Shown here piece by piece: positions 1 through 9,177 of a stretch of 64,000 nucleotides of DNA. The notes beneath the pieces are model-generated. The model did no database searches. It saw only the letters and a program-made list of their open reading frames with translations, and was not told the origin of the DNA. The translations under genes were made by a program, and so were the position numbers. The DNA is from Lachnospiraceae bacterium (GTDB lineage Bacteria > Bacillota > Clostridia > Lachnospirales > Lachnospiraceae): the NCBI GenBank assembly GCA_910574965.1, contig CAJTDB010000004.1:62001-126000 (forward strand), read 5' to 3'. Within the stretch, counting starts at the first letter, position 1; each line of letters begins with the position of its first letter.

Positions 1-2
1 CG

Positions 3-932
3 TCCATGATAGATGGACCATTAAAAGACATTCTTTTGCAGGAAAATATTCCAGTGATCATCGATGAGAATTTGCAGATGGCAGTGATGGAGGAAATAAA
101 ATGGGTAAAAGCATTTTCGCTCATCTTTTGCAATACATTAAATTTTCATGTTTTTTTATCCAGGAGAGATACGGCGATTCCGGTCATTTGGTGGCTGCAC
201 GATGCAAGGTTCTTTTATGATGGAGTTGATCGGGAAGTAATTGGAAAGATCAGCCTGAGAAATCTGAATGCGGTTTCCGTGGGACCAATTCCGGCAATGG
301 CGATCCATGAATTTTTACCAGAACTAAATTGCGGAGAATTATTGTACGGAGTAAATGAGAAAAAAGGTTCTGCCGGGAAAAAAGAAGATAAAATTATTCG
401 TTTTATTACCATTGGATTTCTGGAAGATATAAAAGGACAAGATATATTGCTCAAAGCGATCCAAAGCTTGACCAATACAGACCGTCGAAAATGTGAATTT
501 TATTTGGTTGGTCATAAAGACACCTTATTCGGGCAGCGGCTTCAAAGGGAAAGTGCAGACAGTAAGGAAATTATTTTTACAGGCTGTGTGGACCGACAAA
601 AAATACATGAAATATATGATAGCTCAGATGTGTTGATCTGTCCATCCAGGCAGGATTCCATGCCCACTGTAGCCGCGGAAGCCATGATGCACGGCGTTCC
701 CTGTCTGATCTCTGACGCGGTCGGAACGGCTGCATATCTTCAGGATGGCGTGAATGGTCTTACTTTCCAAAGTGAGAATGCAGAAGAGCTGTCTCAAAAG
801 ATTACATGGTGTATCACTCATTCACAGGAACTGCCAAAGATGGGCGTCTGTGCGCGTAAAGTGTATGATTTGTATTTTTCCATAAAAGTATTTGAAGAGA
901 AATTGTTAGGGATGGTAGAACGTAGTCTGTGA
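3..932 (+). CDS. Glycosyltransferase family 4/group 1, 5'-truncated by window edge
   Basis: The reading frame is open to the left edge, so the true start probably lies outside the window; about 308 residues are visible against roughly 370-400 for the family. The C-terminal half is a GT-B donor domain: an FITIGFLEDIKGQD stretch begins the second Rossmann fold near residue 138, and the nucleotide-sugar motif ICPSRQDSMPTVAAEAMMHG lies near residues 209-228, with the conserved glutamate of the E-x7-E type. It probably transfers a hexose from a nucleotide sugar onto a surface glycan or lipid carrier. The next gene, a HAD protein of a type seen in capsule clusters, follows about 65 bases later, which fits a polysaccharide operon. 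Donor and acceptor cannot be read from sequence. Confidence 0.85.
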   Translation, partial: SMIDGPLKDILLQENIPVIIDENLQMAVMEEIKWVKAFSLIFCNTLNFHVFLSRRDTAIPVIWWLHDARFFYDGVDREVIGKISLRNLNAVSVGPIPAMAIHEFLPELNCGELLYGVNEKKGSAGKKEDKIIRFITIGFLEDIKGQDILLKAIQSLTNTDRRKCEFYLVGHKDTLFGQRLQRESADSKEIIFTGCVDRQKIHEIYDSSDVLICPSRQDSMPTVAAEAMMHGVPCLISDAVGTAAYLQDGVNGLTFQSENAEELSQKITWCITHSQELPKMGVCARKVYDLYFSIKVFEEKLLGMVERSL

Positions 933-996
933 TGTGCAGTCCGGCTATGCAGAAAACCATAACCGAAACAGATCAAAAAGAAAGCAGGAACCAACC

Positions 997-3051
997 ATGT
1001 CCGATATATCACCGGTATTTCAAAAATATAAAGGAGCAAAGATTGCCGTTTATGGTCTGAGCATGGAAACGGAGAAGCTTCTTCCAAAACTGAACCAGTC
1101 TTTCCAGGTGATCGGGCTTTTGGACGGATACCGGGAAGACGGGATGCTCTACGAAAAGCCGATCATTTCCATACGGCAGGCAGTACAGGAGCAGGTAAAG
1201 CTGATTCTGGTCGTCGCAAGGCCGGGGTCCTGCCGGGTCATCGCAAAGCGGATTGGCGGTCTTTGCATGGAGCATGGAATCGGGCTTCTGGATATCAGGG
1301 GCAGAGACCTTTGTGATTTGCAGGAGGCAGTTTATGATTTGAAACATGTTTCAGGAATTACAAGAGAAGAGCTGTTCCAAAGAGCGGCGGGCATGGACGC
1401 AGTCAGCTTTGATCTGTTTGACACGCTGGTAATGCGCCAGGTGCTGTTTCCTGCGGATGTGCTGGAGCTGGTGGATGCAAAGCTTAAAAAGCGGGGCATT
1501 TGTATCCAGGATTTTGGCAGGAAGCGGACCGAGAGCGAGAAGACGCTGTCGCAGGGGAAAGCGCCTGTACTTGCGGAGATCTATACCTATATGGCAGAGC
1601 AGTATTCCATTGAGGAGATCACACCGGAGGAACTGGCGCGCATAGAGTGGGAGGTGGATCTGGAGCTGCTGGTTCCGCGGGAAGAAATGTGCACATTTGT
1701 CCAGGAAATGATCGATCTTGGAAAGGCGGTTTATCTTGTTACGGATACCTATTATACTGAATGTCAGATCCGACAAATCCTAGAACGGTGCGGCATTTTA
1801 GATGGTGTGGAACTTCTTGTTTCTTGTGAATATCAGACAGGGAAGACGCAGCAGCTTTTTGAACATCTGAAGGACAGACTTGCAGGGCGAACGTGCGTTC
1901 ATATCGGAGATGACCGAAAGGCGGATGAGGAGAGTGCGCGTCAGCATGGGATCGAAGCGTGCCCGATCTTAAGCGGGATTGAGCTTCTGGAGAAGGTCGG
2001 ATATCTGGGACTTTGGGAACATTTGGAGCCGCTGTCTAACCGGGTTAAGGCCGGTATGTTTACGGCAAAGCTGTTCAACAGTCCTTTTCTGTTTGAGAAT
2101 CCGGACCGAAAGCTTTGTGTGAAATCTTCCTTTGCTGTCGGATATCTGTTTTTTGCACCTGTGATAAGTGATTTTGTCCTGTGGTTTGACCGGAAGACCA
2201 GAGAAGACCAGGTAGCAAATATCTGGTTTGGGGCAAGAGATGGCTACTTGATACAAAAGCTGTATGATGAACTTACCGGGGAAAAGAATTCGGTCTATTT
2301 TCTGATCTCGCGGACAGCGGCAGTCCGTGCAGGCGTTATGGAGGAAGCGGATATTTCCTATGTGGAGGAGATGAAATTCAGCGGTTCTGTGGAGGAGCAG
2401 TTAAAAAAACGCTTTGGGATCACGCGGCCTTCCGGGAGTGCAGGGGAACGGCTGCTGGATTATAAGGAGGAAATCCTGGCAAAAGCAGAGGGATACAGAG
2501 CGAATTACAAGGCTTACATAGAGAAGCTGGACCTCCGCCCAGGTGACATCGCTTTTTTTGACTTTGTCGCAAAGGGGACAAGCCAGATGTTCCTTGGCCG
2601 CCTGGTCGATCATCCTTTGAAAGGGTATTATTTTCTCAGGCTGGAAGAAACATTTCAAAAGAAGGAGCTGCTTGACATCCGGTCATTTTACAACAAGAAT
2701 GATATGGGAGAAAGTGCGATTTTTGATAATTACTATATTTTGGAAACGATGCTCACATCGCCGATGCCTTCTTTAGAAGGTTTTGATGAAAATGGAGAAG
2801 AAATTTATGCAGAGGAGACGAGGGCAGAAAGTGATCTTAGATGCTTTTTAGAAGCGCAGAAGGGAATCTGTCATTATTTTCAGACATTTCTGCGTATTTG
2901 TACGGATATAGACCAACAGACCGACCGGAACATGGATGAGGTATTTTTGATGCTGATTCATAAGCTTGCCATTTTGGATGAGGATTTTCTCCGGCTTGTG
3001 GTGGAAGACCCGTTCTTTAACCGGATGACGGATCTGAAGGATCTGATCTGA
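997..3051 (+). CDS. HAD-superfamily hydrolase with N-terminal Rossmann-like domain, polysaccharide-cluster type
   Basis: A 684-residue protein. Residues 1-100 resemble a Rossmann-type domain (AVYGLSMETEKLL, then VIGLLDG) like those in sugar-modifying proteins. A HAD module follows: motif I SFDLFDTLVMR near 136-146, motif II LVTDTYYT near 247, and motif IV HIGDDRKADEESARQHG near 305-321. The C-terminal third (GYLFFAPVISDF, WFGARDGYLIQKLYD) is a domain often attached to such HADs in capsule loci; its role is unknown. The ATG at 997 is preferred over an in-frame GTG at 934 because GCAGGAA lies just before it and the fold begins there. The upstream glycosyltransferase suggests a role in glycan assembly. 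Phosphatase activity is inferred from motifs only. Confidence 0.7.
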   Translation: MSDISPVFQKYKGAKIAVYGLSMETEKLLPKLNQSFQVIGLLDGYREDGMLYEKPIISIRQAVQEQVKLILVVARPGSCRVIAKRIGGLCMEHGIGLLDIRGRDLCDLQEAVYDLKHVSGITREELFQRAAGMDAVSFDLFDTLVMRQVLFPADVLELVDAKLKKRGICIQDFGRKRTESEKTLSQGKAPVLAEIYTYMAEQYSIEEITPEELARIEWEVDLELLVPREEMCTFVQEMIDLGKAVYLVTDTYYTECQIRQILERCGILDGVELLVSCEYQTGKTQQLFEHLKDRLAGRTCVHIGDDRKADEESARQHGIEACPILSGIELLEKVGYLGLWEHLEPLSNRVKAGMFTAKLFNSPFLFENPDRKLCVKSSFAVGYLFFAPVISDFVLWFDRKTREDQVANIWFGARDGYLIQKLYDELTGEKNSVYFLISRTAAVRAGVMEEADISYVEEMKFSGSVEEQLKKRFGITRPSGSAGERLLDYKEEILAKAEGYRANYKAYIEKLDLRPGDIAFFDFVAKGTSQMFLGRLVDHPLKGYYFLRLEETFQKKELLDIRSFYNKNDMGESAIFDNYYILETMLTSPMPSLEGFDENGEEIYAEETRAESDLRCFLEAQKGICHYFQTFLRICTDIDQQTDRNMDEVFLMLIHKLAILDEDFLRLVVEDPFFNRMTDLKDLI

Positions 3052-3132
3052 TTTTGTCATTTTTTTAACAAACAGACGGTCGGTCTGCCTGTCGCCTAAG
3101 AGAGAAGAAAGCATACAGCATCTGTATAAAAT

Positions 3133-3190
3133 CCCGCCTTTTCAGCCATACTAAATGCAGTTTTGTATGGCAGAAAGGCGGGTGTTTTAT
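3133..3190 (+). terminator. Strong hairpin ending 9 bases before the tepA-like start; terminator and possible ribosome-site occluder
   Basis: Left arm 3133-3151 (CCCGCCTTT then GCCATAC) pairs with right arm 3165-3182 (GTATGGC then AAAGGCGGG), giving 16 paired bases with a small internal loop. A T-rich stretch TGTTTTATT follows. The right arm contains AAAGGCGGG, the only Shine-Dalgarno-like sequence before the ATG at 3192. It therefore could end transcription of the HAD gene and also mask translation of the protease gene. Confidence 0.6.
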
Positions 3191-3191
3191 T

Positions 3192-3854
3192 ATGGCAGAA
3201 AATCAGGACAGTCTTGAGAAATACGGGCAGCCGGAAGAGCTGCAGGATAAAGAAAAATCACATATTCAGCTTTTGACGATCATCGGAGAAGTCGAAGGAC
3301 ACGAATGTCTGGCGGCAAACAGCAAGACGACCAAATACGAACATGTGCTTCCCATGCTGGCAGCGGTGGAGGAGAACGAGAAAATTCATGGGCTGCTGGT
3401 TATGATTAATACTGTGGGCGGTGATGTGGAGAGCGGACTGGCGATCGCAGAGATGATTGCTTCCATTAGTAAGCCGTCTGTATCGCTGGTGTTGGGCGGG
3501 AGCCATTCCATTGGTGTGCCGCTGGCAGTTTCTACAGATTATTCTTTTATTGTGCCCACCGGGACCATGATGATCCATCCGGTGCGGATGACAGGTTTGA
3601 TTATCGGAGTTGCTCAGACTTTTGACTATTTTCAGAAAATCCAGGACCGGATCAGCGGTTTTATTGTGGATCACAGCCGGATCCATAAAGAGCGTCTTAT
3701 GCGGCTGATGCTGGAAACCGGAGAACTGACAAAAGATGTGGGCAGTGTTCTGGTAGGCGCGCAGGCGGTGCAGGAAGGGATTATCGATGAGGTGGGCGGT
3801 GTCAGTGAAGCCTATCAAAAACTGCGGGAGCTGATGGGCGAAACGAACGGATAA
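3192..3854 (+). CDS. ClpP/TepA-family serine protease
   Basis: A 220-residue ClpP-fold protein without a signal peptide. Visible landmarks are INTVGGDVESGLAIAEMI near residues 73-90, the serine loop GGSHSIGVPLA near 100-110, and the histidine region GTMMIHPVRMTG near 122-133, so the Ser-His pair of the fold is present. It resembles the TepA branch of spore formers, described as a cytoplasmic or membrane-associated protease helping secreted-protein processing, rather than housekeeping ClpP. It stands alone between the glycan genes and pepD and has its own hairpin leader. Its assignment to TepA rather than another ClpP-like branch is by resemblance only. Confidence 0.75.
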   Translation: MAENQDSLEKYGQPEELQDKEKSHIQLLTIIGEVEGHECLAANSKTTKYEHVLPMLAAVEENEKIHGLLVMINTVGGDVESGLAIAEMIASISKPSVSLVLGGSHSIGVPLAVSTDYSFIVPTGTMMIHPVRMTGLIIGVAQTFDYFQKIQDRISGFIVDHSRIHKERLMRLMLETGELTKDVGSVLVGAQAVQEGIIDEVGGVSEAYQKLRELMGETNG

Positions 3855-3875
3855 CAAAACCGGCGGTCCGGCACT

Positions 3876-3904
3876 TTGCAATTCCCGGAAGGATATGGTA
3901 TGAT
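3876..3904 (+). promoter_or_regulatory. Sigma-A-type promoter for pepD
   Basis: TTGCAA at 3876-3881 and TATGAT at 3899-3904 are separated by 17 bases. Transcription would start near 3911, about 30 bases before the pepD ATG, with AGGAGGA between. Confidence 0.6.
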
Positions 3905-3940
3905 ATAGCTCAGAAAAGCGGAAACAGGAGGATACGGGAA

Positions 3941-5395
3941 ATGGGCGTATTAAGTGCATTAAAGCCGGAAGGCGTGTGGAAGTATTTTGAAGCGATCTGC
4001 GGGATTCCTCATGGGTCGGGAAATGAAAAGGCAGTCAGTGATTATTGTGTATCCTTTGCAAAGGAGCGGGGACTGAAGGTCTGGCAGGATGAGACATGGA
4101 ATGTGGTAATTGTGAAAGAGGCCAGTGCCGGGTATGAGGACCGGGAGCCGCTGATTCTACAGGGACATCTGGATATGGTCTGCGAAAAGAAGCCGGACTG
4201 TGATCTGGACTTTGAAAAGGACGGGCTGCGCCTTGCAGTGGATGGGGACGATGTCTATGCAGAAGGGACGACGCTTGGAGGAGATGACGGGATCGCGGTT
4301 GCTTATGCACTGGCAATTCTGGATGACGACCGTATTCTGCATCCCAGGTTGGAGGCGGTGTTTACGACCAACGAGGAGGTTGGCATGGACGGGGCTTCGG
4401 CGCTGGATGTATCCATGTTAAAGGGGCATACGGTATTGAACCTGGATTCGGAGGAGGAGGGGATCCTTCTGGCGGGCTGTGCCGGAGGCTGCAGTGCCGG
4501 GATCGCTCTGCCTGTCCTGAGGGAGCAGAGGCGCGGAGTGAAGCTGCTTCTTACTGTGGACGGACTCAAAGGCGGCCATTCGGGTGCAGAGATCGATAAA
4601 GGCCGCGGAAATGCCAATCGTCTGCTGGCAGTGGTGCTGACCGAACTGCGAAAGGAGATAGACTGCGGGCTGATTCTGGCGGCAGGAGGGCAGAAAGACA
4701 ATGCCATTCCAAGGGAAAGCCGCGCAGAGCTTTTGATTTCGGAAGAACATGCAGAAAATATTATTCAGAAGGCGGAAAATATATGTGCGGCTGTACAGAA
4801 GCGTCTGAAGGAGGAATACGGGATGGCCGATCCAGATCTGTCCATTTGCCTTCAAAGAAAAGGAACTGCCGAGGCAGAAGTGTTTTCGGAAGAGACATTA
4901 TCCCATGCCATAACGCTGCTTACAACGCTTCCTAACGGCGTGATCTGCATGAGCAAGGATATTCCCGGTTTGGTACAGACTTCATTGAATCTGGGCGTTT
5001 TAAAGACAGAGCAGGAGGCGCTGGTGCTCCGTTATTCGATCCGCAGTTCTGTTGGTGCAGAAAAGGAAGCATTGGTAGAGCATCTGCGCCGGACGGCAGA
5101 GCAGGAAGGCGCTTCTGTAAAGATCAATGGAGATTATCCGGCATGGGAGTTTCGAAAGGATTCTCCGATTCGGAAGGACTGCGTACGTATTTATAAAGAA
5201 TTGTTCGGCAAAGAGCCGAAGGTGGAGGCGATCCATGCCGGTCTGGAGTGCGGGATCCTTGCGTCGAAGATCCCGAATCTGGATTGTGTGTCCATGGGGC
5301 CTGATATGAGCGGCATCCACACGACGGAGGAACGGCTCAGTATCTCATCGGTAGAGCGGATGTGGAAGTATCTTCTTGAACTTCTGAAAAGATAA
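3941..5395 (+). CDS. pepD: Aminoacyl-histidine dipeptidase (beta-Ala-His dipeptidase), M20 family
   Basis: A 484-residue cytosolic metallopeptidase of the PepD type, cleaving Xaa-His and related dipeptides. The metal-ligand signature of clan MH is complete: GHLDM near residues 75-79, GGDDG near 113-117, NEEVGMDGA near 144-152 with the catalytic glutamate pair, and a late HAGLECG motif near 431. HSGAEIDKG near 213 lies in the lid/dimer domain. Length matches the family. An AGGAGG site precedes the ATG, it has its own promoter, and a terminator follows, so it is probably monocistronic. Confidence 0.9.
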   Translation: MGVLSALKPEGVWKYFEAICGIPHGSGNEKAVSDYCVSFAKERGLKVWQDETWNVVIVKEASAGYEDREPLILQGHLDMVCEKKPDCDLDFEKDGLRLAVDGDDVYAEGTTLGGDDGIAVAYALAILDDDRILHPRLEAVFTTNEEVGMDGASALDVSMLKGHTVLNLDSEEEGILLAGCAGGCSAGIALPVLREQRRGVKLLLTVDGLKGGHSGAEIDKGRGNANRLLAVVLTELRKEIDCGLILAAGGQKDNAIPRESRAELLISEEHAENIIQKAENICAAVQKRLKEEYGMADPDLSICLQRKGTAEAEVFSEETLSHAITLLTTLPNGVICMSKDIPGLVQTSLNLGVLKTEQEALVLRYSIRSSVGAEKEALVEHLRRTAEQEGASVKINGDYPAWEFRKDSPIRKDCVRIYKELFGKEPKVEAIHAGLECGILASKIPNLDCVSMGPDMSGIHTTEERLSISSVERMWKYLLELLKR

Positions 5396-5402
5396 TTCGG
5401 CG

Positions 5403-5444
5403 GAGCTGCTGCGTAGATCGCAGCGGCTCTTTTTGCTTTTTTTC
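5403..5444 (+). terminator. Rho-independent terminator after pepD
   Basis: AGCTGCTGCG at 5404-5413 pairs with CGCAGCGGCT at 5419-5428 around a five-base loop, followed by CTTTTTGCTTTTTTT. Confidence 0.85.
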
Positions 5445-5534
5445 TGGCTTAAAAACATCTGAACTTTTCTTAAGAATTTCCAAAGTGCCACATTTTTACC
5501 AGAAAATATGATATAAAATTTTGTAAAGGCATTC

Positions 5535-5563
5535 TTGACAAATAAAGAAAAATATATTATTGT
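5535..5563 (+). promoter_or_regulatory. Promoter of the ABC exporter operon
   Basis: A consensus TTGACA at 5535-5540, a 17-base AT-rich spacer, and TATTGT at 5558-5563. The predicted transcript starts near 5570, leaving a 27- or 63-base leader depending on which start codon is used. Confidence 0.7.
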
Positions 5564-5632
5564 ATTAGATGACTAGGACAGTAGGGTATTGATACAATGA
5601 TGTGTGAGGAAAGAGAGGAGTGGAGAGAGATT

Positions 5633-6337
5633 TTGGAGACACTGGTAGAAGTGCAGGATATGTGCAAAGTCTACAATCCCGGAGAAAATGAAGTAAGGGC
5701 ACTGGATCATGTAAGCCTGAAAATTCAAAAAGGAGAATTTGTGGCCATCATTGGTCATTCCGGTTCCGGAAAATCTACTTTGATGAATATGCTGGGCTGC
5801 CTGGATGTACCTACATCCGGCAGATACTATTTGAACGGAAAAGATGTGTCCAACATGACCGATGACGAGCTTTCTGACATCCGGAATATGGAGATCGGCT
5901 TTATCTTCCAGGGATTTAATCTGATCCCAAATCTGACAGCGCAGGAAAATGTGGAGCTGCCGCTGATCTATCGGGGAGTGGGCAGGAAAGAACGGTCTGC
6001 ACTGGCGGTAGAGTCTCTTGGGATTGTAGGACTTTCCCACCGGATGGACCATAAACCAAGCGAGATGTCCGGAGGGCAGCAGCAAAGGGTAGCCATTGCC
6101 AGGGCTATTGCGGCGAAACCGCCGGTGATTCTGGCCGATGAGCCTACCGGAAATCTGGATTCCAAATCGACCCAGGAAATCATGAATGTATTAAAGGAGC
6201 TGCATAAAAGCGGAAGAACCGTGATCTTGATTACTCATGATGATGAGATTGCTGCGCAGGTGAAACGGGTCATACGGATCAGGGATGGAAAGATCGAAGC
6301 AGATTTTATGAATGAAGGAGAGGCAGAACAGTCATGA
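5633..6337 (+). CDS. ABC transporter ATP-binding protein, MacB/LolD type
   Basis: The ATPase subunit of a three-gene exporter. Walker [10 protein letters not shown] lies near residues 41-49, the signature MSGGQQQR near 144, Walker [14 protein letters not shown] next to it, and the H-loop is ITHDD. The start is uncertain. A TTG at 5633 begins exactly where family homology begins ([10 protein letters not shown]) and is preceded by the purine-rich GAGAGGAGTGGAGAGAG, which looks like a ribosome site. An ATG at 5597 would add 12 non-conserved residues and has only a weak AGGG before it. Its stop overlaps the next gene's start, so the subunits are translationally coupled. Confidence 0.9.
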   Translation: METLVEVQDMCKVYNPGENEVRALDHVSLKIQKGEFVAIIGHSGSGKSTLMNMLGCLDVPTSGRYYLNGKDVSNMTDDELSDIRNMEIGFIFQGFNLIPNLTAQENVELPLIYRGVGRKERSALAVESLGIVGLSHRMDHKPSEMSGGQQQRVAIARAIAAKPPVILADEPTGNLDSKSTQEIMNVLKELHKSGRTVILITHDDEIAAQVKRVIRIRDGKIEADFMNEGEAEQS

Positions 6338-7728
6338 AGATAGGATTGAAAAAGAAAAATAAAGGAGATATGGCGGAAGTTGTGACGAAGGAGAAAAAGG
6401 TCCTGACGCCTGCAGAAAAAAAGAAACGGAAAAAGAAAATTATTCTAGGAGTTGTGGCAGTGTGTCTGGTGCTGTTTATCGCCAGCCGTATGATGGCTCC
6501 GGAGGTTTTGCCGCCGGTAATGGTACAGACGCCTCAGATTGCAACTATTGAACAGACGGTGGATACCAGCGGCACCATCCGGACAGAGCAGAAGAAGACT
6601 TACTTCTCACCTCTAAGCGCGAAAGTATCCGAATGCAGGGTGTCTTTGGGAGATGCCGTATCTGCAGGGGATGTACTGATCGTCTATGATTCGGAAGATC
6701 TGAAAAATCGGGAGTCAGAGGCAAAGCTTCAGAATGATGAAGCATACTATACCTATCAGGATACTGTGGGAAAGAGCAATGAGGATGCGGCAGAGTTCAG
6801 CCGTTCCAGCCATGACATCGAGATTTTAGAGCAGCAGGTGGAGGACTGGAAGGCAGAAGTAAAAGCGCTGAAGCAGTACCTTACGGATATGGGATGCCAT
6901 CTGCGGGATGCTACAAGCGAAGGGCGTACTACACAGGCAGAAGAGTATCAGAATCGAATCGATCAGGCTACGAATACACTAGCAGTTAAGGAAGAGGAGC
7001 TGGCGCAGTTTGAGAGTGATTTAGCAGAGCAGAAAGGTATCAAAAATTCCACGGAAGACAGTATGCTGACTGCCAATGGAAGAAAGCAGGCGGAAGCAAC
7101 AAAAGAGCTGGCTGCTATCAAAGCTGAGAAAATAACGGCAGCCGTGGCACAGGTAGCGGATGGACTGAAGGCAGATTTTGGCGGTGTAGTGACGGATGTG
7201 AAGGCTGTGGAAGGCAGCGTAATTGAGGAAAGCGGAGAACTCTTAACCATTGAGAGCAATGAAGATGTATGTGTGGAGATCTCCCTTAGTAAAAGTGATC
7301 TGGAAAAGGTCCACGAAGGCCAGAAAGCCGTGATAACGGTCGTAGGCAAGGAATATGAAGGCACCGTTACAAGAATCAGCAAAACGGCCGTCAAGAATGA
7401 GAAAGGGGCTTCGGTCGTTTCCGGAGAGATACATATCGACAATCCGGACGAGGATCTTTTCCTTGGAGTAGACGCCAAAGTTAAGATTCAAGGAACGGTA
7501 GCGGAAGATGCCATCGCAGTGCCCATTGAGTCAGTGAATGTGGGCAGAGACGGAAGCTTTGTCTATATTGTGGAAAATGGTATGCTGGCAGTTCGCAATG
7601 TGGAGACCGGAATTTCTTCCATGGATGTGGTGGAAATCAAAAGCGGCCTGGACGGAACGGAGCAGGTTGTGCTGAACAACAGCATGGGTCTTCCAGAGGG
7701 AACACCGGTAACGGCAGTGGAGGGCTGA
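6334..7728 (+). CDS. Membrane-fusion/efflux adaptor protein, HlyD/MacA-like
   Basis: A 464-residue adaptor. A lysine-rich cytoplasmic tail (residues 1-36) leads into one transmembrane helix near 37-53 (ILGVVAVCLVLFIAS). Next come a biotinyl-lipoyl half-motif (VDTSGTIRTEQ), a long charged coiled coil around residues 115-265, the second lipoyl half (ADFGGVVTDVKAVEGSVI), and beta-barrel and membrane-proximal domains. It starts inside the ATPase gene's end (ATGA overlap) and is followed directly by the FtsX-type permease. The trio resembles MacA-MacB systems that export peptides, antibiotics or lipids in Firmicutes. Substrate unknown. Confidence 0.85.
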   Translation: MKIGLKKKNKGDMAEVVTKEKKVLTPAEKKKRKKKIILGVVAVCLVLFIASRMMAPEVLPPVMVQTPQIATIEQTVDTSGTIRTEQKKTYFSPLSAKVSECRVSLGDAVSAGDVLIVYDSEDLKNRESEAKLQNDEAYYTYQDTVGKSNEDAAEFSRSSHDIEILEQQVEDWKAEVKALKQYLTDMGCHLRDATSEGRTTQAEEYQNRIDQATNTLAVKEEELAQFESDLAEQKGIKNSTEDSMLTANGRKQAEATKELAAIKAEKITAAVAQVADGLKADFGGVVTDVKAVEGSVIEESGELLTIESNEDVCVEISLSKSDLEKVHEGQKAVITVVGKEYEGTVTRISKTAVKNEKGASVVSGEIHIDNPDEDLFLGVDAKVKIQGTVAEDAIAVPIESVNVGRDGSFVYIVENGMLAVRNVETGISSMDVVEIKSGLDGTEQVVLNNSMGLPEGTPVTAVEG

Positions 7729-7731
7729 TGA

Positions 7732-8940
7732 ATGGCACAGCTTTGGGAATATATAAAAATGGCGGTCAGCAATATCCGGATGAACCGCGGCCGGTCCTTT
7801 CTGACGATGCTCGGTATCATCATCGGCGTTTCCTCGGTGATTCTGATTATGTCCATCGGAAACGGGGCGAAGGCGGAGATGGAAGAAGAGCTGACCAGCG
7901 TGGCCGGCGGACAGATCTATATTTCCGTCAACAGCAATCTGGACGGTGATAAGCCAGTCATCACCGAAGAAGACAGGGATGCGCTGCGGGAAATGGAGCA
8001 TGTAAAGGGCGCCACATCGCTGACGAACCAGTGGAGTACTGTTAGTACAGAAAAGGGTTCCTTTGACGCCATCATCGACTACGGCAATCCGGACAGCGAA
8101 TATACAACCAGCCCGGAAATGCTGTACGGACAGTGGTTTACCTGGGATGATTATAATGCTCACAGAGCCGTAGCGGTAGTTTCGGAGATGGATGCCGTAC
8201 GGATGTTTGGCACTTCCAATGTGGTGGGGCTGACTTTTGAGCTGGACGACGGAAGCGGTATCCAGGATGTCCGGATCGTTGGAGTGAAAAAAGCCATTGA
8301 AGGAACGTTTGTCAGCTCTGGATATGGTTCTTATCTGGATATTTCCATGCCCATGACTGCGGACTGGTACTGGGCGGAATACAATGACTTTGAATCGGTC
8401 TATATTTTTGCGGAGACCGGGTATGCAAAAGAAGTAACAGAGCAGGCCATCTCCCTTTTAGAGAGCCGTCATGAGATTTTCGGTGAGGACGCGTTTATGT
8501 CCGAGGACTTCGACAGCCAGATGGCATCGGTTATGCAGGTGCTGGACATGATTACGATTTTTATCGTTCTGGTAGCAGGCATCTCTCTTCTGGTTGGCGG
8601 TATCGGCGTTATGAACATTATGCTGGTATCTGTGACCGAGCGGACCAGAGAGATCGGAATCCGAAAGGCTCTGGGGGCACGGACCAAATCCATTCTGGTC
8701 CAGTTCCTGGCAGAGTCGGCCATCATCACCGGTATCGGCGGAATGATCGGAATTACACTTGGGATTGCAGGCGCATATGGAGTCTGTTCGCTTCCCATCG
8801 TAACGTTTCCGCCCCATGTCAGTGTATCGGCAGTAGTGTTTGCGACGCTGTTTTCCTGCAGTGTAGGAATCTTTTTCGGCATCTATCCGGCCAGGAAGGC
8901 AGCACATCTAAGTCCCATTGAGGCTTTGCGCCGCAATTAA
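7732..8940 (+). CDS. ABC transporter permease, MacB/FtsX family
   Basis: A 402-residue permease. One N-terminal transmembrane helix (residues about 20-40, preceded by NIRMNRGRSFLTMLGIIIG), a large extracellular MacB-type domain, and three C-terminal helices around 275-300, 325-345 and 365-385. The cytoplasmic coupling segment VTERTREIGIRKALGA lies between the first two of these, as in the family. It ends with PIEALRRN, a typical family terminus. It completes the exporter operon with the two preceding genes. The ATG at 7732 is used because it follows the adaptor's stop with a GGAGGG site upstream. Confidence 0.9.
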   Translation: MAQLWEYIKMAVSNIRMNRGRSFLTMLGIIIGVSSVILIMSIGNGAKAEMEEELTSVAGGQIYISVNSNLDGDKPVITEEDRDALREMEHVKGATSLTNQWSTVSTEKGSFDAIIDYGNPDSEYTTSPEMLYGQWFTWDDYNAHRAVAVVSEMDAVRMFGTSNVVGLTFELDDGSGIQDVRIVGVKKAIEGTFVSSGYGSYLDISMPMTADWYWAEYNDFESVYIFAETGYAKEVTEQAISLLESRHEIFGEDAFMSEDFDSQMASVMQVLDMITIFIVLVAGISLLVGGIGVMNIMLVSVTERTREIGIRKALGARTKSILVQFLAESAIITGIGGMIGITLGIAGAYGVCSLPIVTFPPHVSVSAVVFATLFSCSVGIFFGIYPARKAAHLSPIEALRRN

Positions 8941-8980
8941 GGGCCGAAAAGAACGCATGTATGTGTACAGAAAGAATTGC

Positions 8981-9065
8981 GGCGGTCCGGCTGTTGGTCC
9001 CATGCTCCTATGGAGGAATCCATACAGAGTGATGGAATCCGCAGCCGGACTGCGGTATTTTTGAA
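8981..9065 (+). terminator. Branched hairpin terminator after the exporter operon
   Basis: GTCCGGCTG at 8985-8993 pairs perfectly with CAGCCGGAC at 9042-9050; the long loop holds a smaller hairpin, CTCC-TAT-GGAG, and the structure ends in TATTTTTG. The T-tract is modest. The remaining bases between the exporter and the ACT-domain gene hold only a promoter. Confidence 0.5.
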
Positions 9066-9105
9066 CAGAACATATATTCTATCCTCTTTCATTTCGAAAA
9101 ACTGC

Positions 9106-9134
9106 TTGAACCATTTCTTATGTGAGTATATAAT
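9106..9134 (+). promoter_or_regulatory. Promoter of the ACT-domain gene
   Basis: TTGAAC at 9106-9111, 17-base spacer, perfect TATAAT at 9129-9134. Transcription would start near 9141, about 37 bases before the chosen ATG. Confidence 0.75.
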
Positions 9135-9177
9135 AGAACTTGGTAACGCGTTAAAGCAAAAGAGAAGGAGAATGGAT

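Noticed and set aside
3258-3959. Minus-strand coding sequence opposite the protease gene
   Set aside because: It mirrors the codon pattern of the real gene, has no ribosome site and no recognisable domain.
8977-9177. Coding sequence upstream of the ACT-domain protein
   Set aside because: This stretch contains the previous operon's terminator and a clear promoter, so it is not part of the protein.
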